From positions 1,986,501-2,050,500 of the forward strand of contig OX359192.1 of assembly GCA_947172415.1 (NCBI GenBank): a stretch of DNA of 64,000 nucleotides, given 5' to 3'. The translations under genes were made by a program, and so were the position numbers. Below are positions 11,535 through 30,829 of this stretch, piece by piece. Position 1 is the stretch's first letter, and each line of letters begins with the position of its first letter. The notes under the pieces were generated by a model. That model did no database searches. It saw only the letters and a program-made list of their open reading frames with translations, and had not been told where the DNA came from. The stretch is from Chondrosia reniformis. Taxonomy: Eukaryota; Porifera; Demospongiae; Chondrillida; Chondrillidae.

Positions 11535-14500
11535 ATGTCAAAACGTGCTGCAAAGTCAACTTCAAAAGGGACACCAGCCAAGTTGCCAAAGTCCTACGAT
11601 AGCTTAAGTAATGAAGCCCTAAGAGAAAGGCTTATCACCCTGGGCGACGCCCCGGGTCCTATTGATGATGGCAACCGGTAAGTGTTCAGCGTTAGTCTAT
11701 ATGTCTTTGTATCTATATTGGTCTTACTTTGCAACTGAGTTACCTGTAAAGCGGCATAGCTTTTTAGCATTCGTATACAATTCTGTATTGCTTTGTAGAT
11801 CTCTTTATATAAGACTTCTAGAGAAGCAGGAATCTGGTAAAATAAAACAAAAGGTTAAACCAGTACTTGTTGACTCTCGGAATGTTAAGGTAATTCATCG
11901 TGATTGTTTAAGTTAACTATGGTGAACTTTTCTAGAGAAGAAAGATTTAATTATTATTTTGTTGATACAGAAGAATGAAGATATTCAGAATTTTTGTGCA
12001 AAAGGAATGTTTGCAGCCACGATTACTCCATTTCAGGAAAATGGGTTAGTAGTACCAGTTGCTATTTAAAGTGCTTCTTGTTAGCTGAGACCCTTAGTGG
12101 TACTCTGACCTCTGACCTTATACACTTGTTCCTTAATCCTTATCCAAATGTGCTTTTCAATAGTCTCGTTACCCAGCCCCCTTCCTCAGACGGCAGGCAG
12201 CCATCTTGAGGAAATAGGATGGGTATCAGACTAGTTTTTCAACACCCATATTCTAAGGAGATTATTATTTCTTCAGGGAAATCAACCTCTCTGCAATATC
12301 AAAGTATGCTAATATTTTATTAAAGGAAGGAGTGCCCGGAGTATTTGGTAAGCTGTCTATATAATCGTAGCTGTGATTTCAAACCTATTTTGCTACTTCA
12401 CTCTACACATAAATGTATGTACACACGTACATATATGGTTTTGTTTAGGGTGCATGGAATTTGCCCCACTTTGAAAATCCCCTCTCTTCCTTAAAGAAAG
12501 TTTACTAGCCAACAAATATACTGAACTAGGTGACCTCTAAAATTTTGCTTTACTATATTAGCCCCCTCCTTGTGATATTTTATAGACGAACCCTTATTTA
12601 TGTACGTATGTACATAGCTTTGTCATTGGTTGGAGTATATTTGTCAGTTGTGGTTTGTTTTTGGTTGTTGCTCAAATGAAGTTTCCTTTTTGTAGTTAAT
12701 GGATCTAGTGGAGAAGGAATGAGCCTAACTAGCGAGGAACGCAAGAAGATAGTAGAGGAATGGATTAAAGCGGGAAAGGGCAAGTACGTACGTACATAAG
12801 TATATGAATATCATTATGGATTTAGTCTTTTACGTACATTTATTTGGGCCATCCTGTCGTTGTTTGAAGTCGTACGTACGTATATATGTAAGTCTTGCCA
12901 TTGAAAGTAAAGAGGTACGTACGTATGTTAGCGTGTACAGTGGGCTCTGAGTTATCTGAAAAGCTGATTTATTCAGCCGGAAGCCTGGAGAATGAAAGTG
13001 TGGCATATTATTGTATAGCAATTATGCCTGTTTTATCCAGACCTTGTTTATCCGTATCCAACATTGGCATGTGGGACAAAGGTCTTTTTCCCATATGTCT
13101 TGCCCTTTTCTATCCTACGTACAAGGCTTTACAGTAAGTACGGAAATTGCATTTCCATTTGCAGTGTTAACTTCAGTAAAACTTCATTCTAGTTTTGGTT
13201 AATCTTTGATCTAACTTCGGCAAGTGTCTACTACCACTTTAAATTACTTACGTAAATTGTTTGATACTCTAGAATAGACACTTTAAAGGGGTTCAAGTAA
13301 TGCCAATACAGGGGACTGATTGTGCATACTTACATACGTATGTACGTACTTTGCTATATGTATAAACGTACAGTGCATGCATTATTCACTGTGTTGAATA
13401 CAGTAGATAAATCTAATATACGTACATATGTAGACTTAAAGTCATTGCCCATGTTGGGACGGAGAATCTAAAGACTACCTGTGAGCTGGCCATGCACGCT
13501 TTTGAGGCAGGTGCTGATGGTGTGGCAGTTGTGTCACCCAGCTACTACAAGCCCCAATCACTTGGTATGTGTGCTGTACATACAAAGATACCTACTCAGA
13601 GCATTGAATGAAATAGGGGCAATTTGTTGTGATCATAATAACTATTATATATGAGTAATCGCAGCAACACAATTTTCTAATTGAACATTTCAACCCGAAG
13701 GGTTCATTAGCAATGACCTTGAAACGTTCAATTAGAAAAATTGTATTTCTGTGACTACATATAATAATATCTTATACATACGTACTTACGTACTTACATT
13801 TGTATGTGTATTCCAGTATATATAGTTTTGTTTTGTATATGTTTTTTTACTGCATAGAAGTCTTTAAGCCTGTATTAAGATAGACATTTTGAAATGCAAG
13901 ATATGCAGTTGTAATGGTCCATTGGCATTTCCTTTTATTTATTTGCATATTTCATATTTTACTGTTTAATTAAATAGTTATGTAGATATTCTTACGTATG
14001 TTCATTCACTTTTAGATGCTCTGGTTTTGTACTTGGAGGCAGTTTCAAAGTGTATACCGACATGTCCTTTGTATTATTATCATATTGACTGCTTTACTGG
14101 ATTGAATTGTGAGTAACACATTACATCTAAATTGATATCTGGTAAACTAGTTAATTTGGTGCCCATCAGTTGTAGTACCTTGGTGCTTTTCCTGAAAATC
14201 AAATATTACTCTAATAATCATTGGAAGATATTACACCTGACCAACCAAGTGACTGAAGTCTGATCTTGTTTTTACTCTATGTATGTATACTATAGTTAGA
14301 ATCACTGCCACCACTCTTTAGATTAACTTGTGCCATACGTAGATCATAATATGTTCAGTTCTTATAACCTTATTGGTAAGATGACTTTAGAAGTACGTAC
14401 TCTACGAACTCTAAGTTCACTGAGTAGTAAAAGGTATATGTACGTATATAAAAACTTTTTTTCCTTTTAGACAAAATGGAAGACTTTTTAGATGCTGTTA

Positions 14501-15821
14501 CTGGTAGGATTCCCAACTTCAGAGGGATGAAATTTACTGGCCCAGACTTGGTTGACTTTTCACGTTGTATGGCAAAGCACGGTAGCAAATATCAGATAAT
14601 GTATAGTTCTGAAAGTGTAAGTAACTAAAGTATTACAATATGTTTACATATGTACAGTGAGACCTCACTTAACCGCACACATCTGTTTTATGCAAATATA
14701 TATGGATGAACTGAGGGAATTGGATAAGTGATGCATTGTACGTACGTAATAGTTGATGTACCGATCTAAATACCCCATTTGGTCAGAAAATGCGCCTGAA
14801 TAGTATCATATGTTGATTTAGAGTGTACTTGCTTGTAACAGAGGTATTTCTTATCTTTTTTAAACAAAATTATATAATACTTATTTACCTTGAATTTTTT
14901 GTTTGGTTTTCATAGCATATGTTGGGAGCTCTCTCCTTAGGTGCCAAAGAAGCACACGTAGGAGCGTAAGTTGAAAGATGTTTGTTTTATCCTATGGTAT
15001 ACAAGACACTTGATACATGTCTACTGTGTGCAGATATTTCAGCTTTGCTGCCAAGTTGTATAATAGATTGTTCACTGCATTCAAGAATGGAGATATGGCC
15101 AGCGCTCAACTGGAACAAGTAAGTCTCTAAATTCATATGTAACTCTTTTTTCTACTGTTTGCAGTACCTATGTATACATGTGAGTCTCTTTCTGGTCATA
15201 TCTCCGTTAATGTGCAGAATCTTAATGTCGCAATGTTGCACCCTTACGTAGTTCCTCCAACTTTGTGTACATACATACGTACATACATACATGGTCATGT
15301 GACTATCACATGATGCATTTGTATTATCATTTCCACTTGTGGTTTAATGAATACCTACACATTAATTATTATTCCTTTATAGCAAAGAACTCATTCAATC
15401 ATGAAGATTCAATCCAAATGTAAGATTAATATAGTCATATTTCATTTAACAGCATTGAGCTTATTGTTTAGATGTGTCATCTTTTGACTTTCTTTCTTGA
15501 GCTTCTAGAGATGCAGTTTGTTACATAAGTATTTTGGGTATACATATAAAAGTTGCCAAATGACCCGTCTGAAAGATTGTGATATACGTACTGTTACCTT
15601 TGCAATCTCATTATCACAATATTATTTATTGATGTTGGTACATACGTACGTACGTAGATTCAGCTTCGGCCGGATTTGTGGGTTTCCTCAAGGCAGTAAT
15701 GAAGATGAAGCATGGTTTGGATATGGGACCCCCCAGGTTGCCCTATCTCCCCATTTCAATAAGTAGCATTGACATGATGGAGAAGGACCTCAAGGAGATA
15801 GGGTTCTTTAGGTGGAGTTAA
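11535..15821 (+). CDS. NPL: LEM domain-N-acetylneuraminate lyase fusion protein
   Basis: Twelve exons join in phase to 390 residues: 11535-11677, 11799-11889, 11971-12044, 12277-12347, 12696-12783, 13434-13564, 14016-14108, 14471-14616, 14916-14965, 15034-15118, 15383-15419 and 15658-15821. Residues ~16-60 form a LEM-like helix-turn-helix (LSNEALRERL, PGPI, RSLYIRLLEK), a fold that usually binds BAF at the nuclear envelope. The rest is a class I aldolase TIM barrel of the sialic acid lyase/dihydrodipicolinate synthase family: ATITPF, GSSGEG (129-134), PLYYYHI with probable catalytic Tyr221, and GMKFTG with Schiff-base Lys251. It should cleave N-acetylneuraminate to N-acetylmannosamine and pyruvate in the cytosol. 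A plain lyase is about 320 residues; the extra N-terminus is the LEM module, joined through an in-phase exon 2/3 boundary. Start chosen as the first ATG preceding the LEM fold and lying 108 bp from the divergent gene. Confidence 0.88.
13635..13772. mobile_element. Hairpin MITE in lyase intron 6
   Basis: Long imperfect palindrome: CACAATTTTCTAATTGAAC on the left pairs with GTTCAATTAGAAAAATTGT on the right, and the match extends outward into ATAATAACTATTATATATG versus ACTACATATAATAATAT. The spacer is about 40 bp. No coding capacity. Confidence 0.7.
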
Positions 15822-16082
15822 AGCATCACTCCTTGACTGCCCCTGTTTGTATTATTTTTCAGTGACTTGCATGATGGGCCTACAGCATTTATAATGCCCT
15901 CTTTGAATTCTTCCAAGTTTCAATTTATGTTATTGTTGGATACTGTTATGATGAGAATTGTATGGTATATACGTACGTACATTACAATTGGTTCATTGTG
16001 TGTTCTTCTTCAATACATACGTACATATACAAATGTGAAGGAATAAGGAGTGCTTGTTGCGATTATTATGAGAATATATATA

Positions 16083-16160
16083 TTGCTGATGAAGACCTCC
16101 GGGTTAGAACGTCCAGAATTAGCAAATTTATGTTGCTGACGCTCAATAAGACTTTATTCT
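16083..16160 (+). mobile_element. Penelope-type terminal-repeat scar with hammerhead-like core
   Basis: Contains CTGATGAAGACC, TCC, GGGTT, AGAACGTCC. This resembles a hammerhead ribozyme core (CTGATGA, a short stem II, then a GAAAC-like box), as found in terminal repeats of Penelope-like elements. The GAAAC box is altered to AGAAC, so activity is doubtful. A sister scar lies at 40068-40110. Confidence 0.4.
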
Positions 16161-16275
16161 CATATACGTGTGTATGTGCTCTGTATTTGGACCCTTAGCT
16201 AAATGATGATATATATATATTTAGACCAAGTCCAACAGAAACCTTATCAACAACATCCACAGCACTTTTCCTGCC

Positions 16276-16404
16276 GTTTGTCCAACCAGACATTGCAATC
16301 AGTAATCGTAAAAAGCTTATTACTGCATGGTGATGTCATTCTAGCGGGAAAGTTTGTTCAAAGTGCTAACTGATTACTGATTGCAATGTCCAGTCTGGAC
16401 AACC
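16276..16404 (-). mobile_element. MITE family 1 copy 2 (opposite orientation)
   Basis: Its reverse complement matches 8454-8585: end GGTTGTCCAGACTGG, inner arm TTGCAATCAGTAATC, centre AACAAACTTTCCCGCTAGAA. Terminal inverted repeats are imperfect (GTTTGTCCAACCAGA against CTGGACAACC). Confidence 0.75.
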
Positions 16405-16531
16405 GACCCAAAAAGTACAGTACACAAAATGGATATGTTTATCTCTCTGTATAAACTAGAAAATTGATATCAACTGTCACACTGTCAATATCAGCACTCA
16501 CACAGTGGCACATATCATGTTAGGTATATAG

Positions 16532-25044
<8,513 letters not shown>

Positions 25045-25508
25045 ACATAGTATAGAGACATGCACGTACACTCGGATATAAAAAGTATATATAATTAGGA
25101 GAACAGCAGTTTTAAGTTTCCCAGACAAGTTTATAAGCCTTGGAAAAAATAGAGGAACTTCTTACTGCTGTTGGAGGTTTTCATTGAACTGTTAAACGTC
25201 ATACGAACACATTTTAGTTGTAAGAGACAGAATCTATAAGCAGTGTGAGTGTTTAAAGAATTTACCTTGCTCCTTGCTAAAGCAATGGACTTGCGAAAGG
25301 AAAGCTACGAGAAAGGAATTCTACAATAAGGTGCGGGTCTTGATAATATCAGCGCTATAATATAGCCTATATAAAATTACTTTGTAAAACCAGGGTAGCG
25401 AAAATTGAGCTGAAACGATATGTCATGTCTTCTTTAAACACTGAACAAGTCATAGGACACCCGAACGTAAGCCTTACAGTAAATAAAATAATAGCACGCG
25501 CAACATAT

Positions 25509-25566
25509 ATAGTCTCGGTCCCAGACCAACATCCGCCATTTTGGATGGGTCTGGGACCGAGACTAT
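25509..25566. repeat. Perfect 19 bp inverted repeat, 20 bp spacer
   Basis: ATAGTCTCGGTCCCAGACC is mirrored exactly by GGTCTGGGACCGAGACTAT around CGCCATTTTGGA-type spacer. It could be a small palindromic element or the apex of one. It lies near the presumed 5' end of the phosphatase gene, so a regulatory role is possible but not shown. Confidence 0.8.
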
Positions 25567-25689
25567 TAATACCGTATAGCGGGAAATTTTCGAGTGGACT
25601 TTAATTTCGCGTTTTTTGCGAGATAACCCGATCTCGCGAAAATTTCTTCCGCCATTTTTAAATATACTGGGAAGAAATTTTCGCGAGTT

Positions 25690-26010
25690 TCAGGTGTTCT
25701 AGCTATGTCTCTGGGACGTGACCAACGATAACTCCATCTTTCAGCACAGTTACTGCGAAGGCATCCTTAGCGTTACCTTATTCACTTTGGCACGGAAGTT
25801 GGTCGCCGATTGTGGCGGCCCAAACGTCTTTGTACGTATGATAACCTCTCACCATCGCTTCCACCTGAATTTGCTTCGGCAGATTCGATAAGCGGAATGT
25901 TACCACCGATCCCGGCCTCTGAGCGTCGTGGATGGTAGCGTTCGGTATGGTCCAACTTTTTTTGGAGTTTCGTTGGCCGTCGATTGGCAAAAGTTCACTT
26001 TAACGACATC
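25690..26010 (-). pseudogene. HIRAN-domain protein remnant with in-frame stop
   Basis: Minus-strand frame from 25990 shows WTIPNATIHDAQRPGSVV, then residues typical of a HIRAN domain (VRGYHTYKDVW, IGDQLPC). A TAA at 25778-25780 interrupts it. The same frame continues after the stop with AKDAFAVTVLKDG and VIVGHVPET before a second stop, so the HIRAN core is nearly complete apart from the premature stop. HIRAN domains are DNA-end-binding modules of helicases such as HLTF and also occur in stand-alone or mobile contexts. The upstream DNA matches 3300-3590. Both copies border the same satellite. Likely non-functional unless the stop is bypassed. Confidence 0.7.
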
Positions 26011-26169
26011 CATATAATATATGTGGATAGATACTGCTTCAACAACAATCAAGTACTACACAGTGCATATCCATGTGTATAAGAAATCTTTCAAAGAGTT
26101 CTAATTTTTCAGAAATATATACAGTACCGCATTTTCACTCTACCTACTCAAGGTCGGCCATTTATAGTG

Positions 26170-26915
26170 TTACGCAATTAGGGTTAGTTAATGTATGGTG
26201 AGAGATAGGGCAAATTTGGCTATATATGAAAATTTGCAAAATTCATTGGATGCCTTTCACACATCTCTGTGAATACTGAGATAGAGTTTGAGATTCATAT
26301 CTTTCCATTTGGAAGAGTTGCAGCACTTAATGTACATTAAATTACTGCTATACAAAGTTAATGTATGGTGAGAAATAGGGCAAATTTGAGTAGATATGAA
26401 AATTTGCAAAACTCTTTGGAAACCTTTCATGCACCTCTGTGAATACTGAGATAGAGTTTGAGATTTATATCTTTCCATTTGTTAGAGTTGTAGCACTTAT
26501 AATGTACTTTAAATTACTGCTAGACAAAGTTAATGTATGGTGAGAAATAGAGCAAATTTGAGTAGATATGAAAATTTGCAAAACTCTTTGGAAACCGTTC
26601 ATATATCTCTGTGAATATTGAGATAGAGTTTCAAATTCATATCTCTTTGTTTGGAAGAGTTACAGCGATAAATGTACTTAAATTACTCCCATACAAAGTT
26701 AATGTATGGTGAGAGATACAGCAAATTTGAGTAGATATAAAAATTGCAAAATTCATTAGAAGCCTTTCATACATCTCTGTGAATACTGACAAAGGGTTTA
26801 AGATTCAAATCTTTCCATTTGGCAGAGTTACAGTGTTAAATGTACTTTAAATTACTGATATACAAAGTTAATGTATGGTGAGAGATAGGGCAAATTTGAG
26901 TAGATATCAAATCAA
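26170..26915. repeat. Satellite, second locus (4-5 diverged units)
   Basis: Same repeat family as 1-4860 and same orientation: GTTAATGTATGGTGAGAGAT, CTGTGAATACTGA, CATATCTTTCCATTTGG and TACATTAAATTACTG recur every ~170 bp. These units form a third variant group (ATACTGAGATAGAGTTTGAG). The array ends near 26915. Confidence 0.9.
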
Positions 26916-27190
26916 AGGCAATGCAAAATATATTGCACCGTGTATACATGTTACATACATTGTCTAAGAAACTGGTGATGGGAAAGTAGTCTATGTGATG
27001 TATAATCAATTCAAAAACGACCCTCGTTGACAACAAGGTCGGCAGGGGTGTCTATTGCCTTTACTGGCTTGCGTAAGGAGGATCGTCAAGAACATCACAT
27101 GCAATGCACGACATCTAAGTAATGCGTAGTGATTATGATTTCGTCATAGTCCCGTAGAATTGAGCAATACTTATAGCCAGCTACTAGGAG

Positions 27191-27443
27191 ATGAGCAGTT
27201 TTCGACTTCTGCCAGCGCTTAGAAGAGGTTTACTGTCGAACAAAAACAGTTTAGGCATAAAAGGTAATCACAATAATATATTTAAATGGCAAAAAAGGAA
27301 ACTTCGAAGATCTTAGTGATTCGATATGTAGACTATGTACGCTTGATATTGAAATTCTTTTTTTATTTTTTGTAGATTTAAAACATCTTACAACTAGGTG
27401 TAGTGTCTATTCTATACCGGTGGCTTCAGTTACACGTTTACAG
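27191..27443 (+). CDS. Possible gene start: mitochondrial-type leader, two exons
   Basis: ATG at 27191 opens 24 codons to a GTAATC donor after 27263; an exon at 27376-27443 after TTTTTTGTAG continues in phase to a GTGTGT donor. The combined 47 residues (starting MSSFRLLPALRRGLL, ending VASVTRLQ) have eight Arg/Lys, many Ser/Leu and only one acidic residue, as in mitochondrial targeting peptides. Later exons were not identified with confidence. An in-phase stretch after TTTTTGTAG at 30136-30225 (ends CRMSNCQDL and a stop) is a candidate last exon. Identity unknown. Confidence 0.35.
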
Positions 27444-30400
27444 GTGTGTTTGCATTAGACTTTAATCTGCAACATCGTTTTTAGTCTCTATATATTACAA
27501 TGTTCTGTCATCCCTGACCATACAGTTGCACATGCCATTAGCTTAGGGGTCAAAACAAACTTTCCTCAAATCAGGCTCAAAGGGTAGAACCCAGTTGAGG
27601 GATGTTAAAATTAGGCAAGTTCTACCCCTGACCCCTGACCCCTGACTCCTCCCTATAAGTTCTGCCCATAATCTGCAACTTATTTATATCTAACCTCCGG
27701 ATCAAGTTACTTTGAACATAGATATACACTATGTGCAACAATGAGTGGAAACCACCCACCTGCTTAAGTGTTAGAATGTAAGAGGTATTACAGTTTTGTA
27801 TTTACAGTGGAACCTGCCTAGTTTGAAGCTGGTATGCCATTTAACTGACTATGTTGTATGCATGGAAGTCTAGTTTTTAGATCTTGAGAGTATATAAAAG
27901 TCTATAGTGGACTCAATCAATCAATCTGATTATCAAGTGCTTAGTAATACAGAGATGCAATTGTTCATCATATAAAGAGTGCAGTAGATTCCCTATTTCC
28001 CGTTAAACATTAAATTAATGTTAGTTACTACTTAAACTTTGCATGCCATCTCTTTATTGGTCTTCCCCACTACATTATTCCCATAACCTCTTCATGAGTC
28101 TTTCATTTCATCATCCACTTGCTCCAGCAGCTCTGTAAGCTTTTCTCCACATCAAATACCACGTCTTGCCTCAATGCTCTCCTTGCATCTTCCAGACCCT
28201 ATATCTTCCGTGTTACTCCTTTCGCTATCTCATTTACAAGGTTCCAGTCAGCGCTGTCTATCATGATTCACATCTGTACAACATCATGGGTAGAAACTTA
28301 GCATTGTACACTCATCTTTGTCCATTTCTTCAGCTGGCTCCTATATACTTCTTCATTACTCCAACTGTATTTGCTGCTGCTCTAATCATACGTATATACT
28401 TCCATCCTACACCATGTACTGATGAGTCCAACTGATAAGGACGAAGCAGCTGTCTATGGCTCGACCATCTTTCTGAGTGGTTAGGGGGAGACTCAGGATC
28501 TCATTGAATAGAATATGATTCTACTCATTAGCTCATTGTGCTCCTCTAGAGATATGAGTGGGTGGGGTAATACCCAGAGTCAAATGGTGATGCTATCAAT
28601 TAGATCATTAGAACATTTCCTAAAATTCCTCTGGTTGTTTTAACACTTAACTGGGTGGAGTATAGATATTCACAAATTTTTATAAACATTATTTTTTGTT
28701 TATTTATACGTAGTTAGGGATGATATTGAAGTTGTCTAGTGTTTGTGAAAAGATCTTAATCCAAGATGGAATATTCACACACCTAACTAGAGGGCTGTCT
28801 TGCAAAGATGCGTAAGGTTAAACAAACTATGAATCACCATTTTCAGTCATATTAAAGTGATTGACTGGGATAAGTAATGTGTTCTGTTACAGTGATATGT
28901 CTTAGGCTATACACATGTATGATACAATATGGAGCTCATCTTGAGTATGTGAAACTGCATACTGTAAAACAAAAAAAGTTAATATCAGTGTGCCGTTAAT
29001 GTTAGTAAAATTTGCAATACGATATCATTTGCTAACATTTATGGTCGCTAAAATGTTTATTATTACGCATGCGCATTAGTATGGAGCAAGTATTTACAAC
29101 ATAACACTAAATTTATTGAACACTAATAAGTCATATACGGTAAAACGCTAAATATAATGGACGTTAATATTAAAGGGTTTTACAGTATACTGAATGAAGT
29201 ACGTATTTGTAGAGTCCATAACTTTGATAAATCACAATCTTATATAGGAAAATATAGGTATATACTCTTAGACTGTGTCCCATACTTAGATTAAGATTGC
29301 ATATACGTACCTTTTTATGTAGATGAGAATTAGCACAAGATAAGCATTTTATGTCATTTTTGGAAACTTTATTGTGAACATTACTTTATTTTGTACTATC
29401 ACGAATAGTAATAGTATATGATGCTTACTCATTGTGAAAATGTTTCCAACATTAGGTTAACAATGTTATATATTTCCTTAGTATCTTGGTATTATATATT
29501 CTTTAAATTTTATGAATTTGCACTAAATGTATATATGTGTTAATGGAGCCAAAGGCTATACCTATATACCTACCTACCCTGCTGTAGTTACGTATATATA
29601 TACATGTATATAGCCAAGTTTATATAATATTCACTTAAAAAGTTTTAACAGGTCATGCACATTGCTGCACTGATTCAGGTTGTGTGATAGCGAATTCTTA
29701 CTTTTTATATAGTTTCAATTTTTCAGACACATGCAATAGAGAAATTGTTGCACGGAATCGTCTAATATCGTGCTGTTTAGCTATATAGACTGCATGCATG
29801 GTCAAACACCAATTTATATATATAGCTATTATACAATAATAATTATAAACACCAAAGTGCAAGTAATATATATTAGAAAAAGGATTTCTTCTAACTGCAT
29901 TGAACTTATCTTTAAGATGTACCATCTTAATGCAAGTAATACATTACTAAAATGCATTTATTTTGTCTTGGATCAGTACTGCTAGATAATTATATGTATT
30001 CATGAATGTTTAAACCCAAGCAAGAATTGTTGTACATGTTCCTCTGCAATGATATCATGAGTAATTAAGTCAACTATGTCAGCCAAATAATTATTCACTA
30101 TATGAACTACTACTTAGGGTTTTTTCTTTTTGTAGTTAAAAGGAATAGGTGTTTACAGAAAAGGATTCATTCAAGATGAAATATTTCAATATCTGTGTAG
30201 AATGTCAAACTGCCAAGACCTATGACAGTGATCTTATATTGACACACATACGTACATAGCATAGTATTTACCAACTACATCGAGTATATATATGCATTGC
30301 ATGAGAGTGTAACTTCTGTATGTCTTGTACATACGTACGTACATATGTCTGCATGCTGCATGATGTGAGGATATCTTGTGCATTGCATTGCTTAGTGCAT

Positions 30401-30829
30401 GGTGTTTCTATGATGGAGTTTGAAACACAGTTAAATGCAATGCACATATGTATACTGATTGGAATGTCAACTGTATATACGTATATACATGTGTATGTAT
30501 ATATGCACATGTGTAGACAGTGGCCAAGTAATGACAGTTGGTACACTGGCATTAAAGTTAAATTTTCTTTAATAACATTGTAAATCTGAAATACGCATAT
30601 AAGTATCAATATACAGGTTTGTGTGGTTATTACAAATATATAGAGACACAAAGGTATATGTATAGTGACCAGCACACGTAATATTAGTTAGAGCAGCACA
30701 CAACTATACTCTATGTACACTTAGGAGTGTACCTACCTATATTAAAGACTGCATGTATATACAAAGAGAGATTGTGCTGTTAGTGTCAGTCTGTCCTGCA
30801 GTACATTGGAAAGGATGTATTCAAAATAT
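27444..30829. other. Largely unassigned intergenic sequence
   Basis: No recognisable protein domain was found. It includes AT-rich sequence with ACGT microsatellite, a CTGACCC-rich patch (27640-27655) and a stretch at 28080-28440 whose minus strand has broken open frames with helical, charged residues (such as ELLEQVDDEMKDS), possibly a decayed gene or transposon. A motif TAGAAGAAATCC with flanks, near 29880-29910, recurs near 7590 and, reverse-complemented, near 35310, indicating another dispersed repeat. Confidence 0.4.

Larger units (their letters stand above)
15822..16531. other. Convergent intergenic region with transposon scars
   Basis: Spacer between the stop of the plus-strand lyase and the stop of the minus-strand phosphatase. 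It contains a Penelope-type hammerhead-like scar (16083-16120) and a MITE (16276-16404). No gene is evident. Confidence 0.6.

Noticed and set aside
28119..28435. Plus-strand frames in the unassigned region
   Set aside because: Composition looks antisense; the minus strand is more protein-like but broken. Neither matches a family I recognise.
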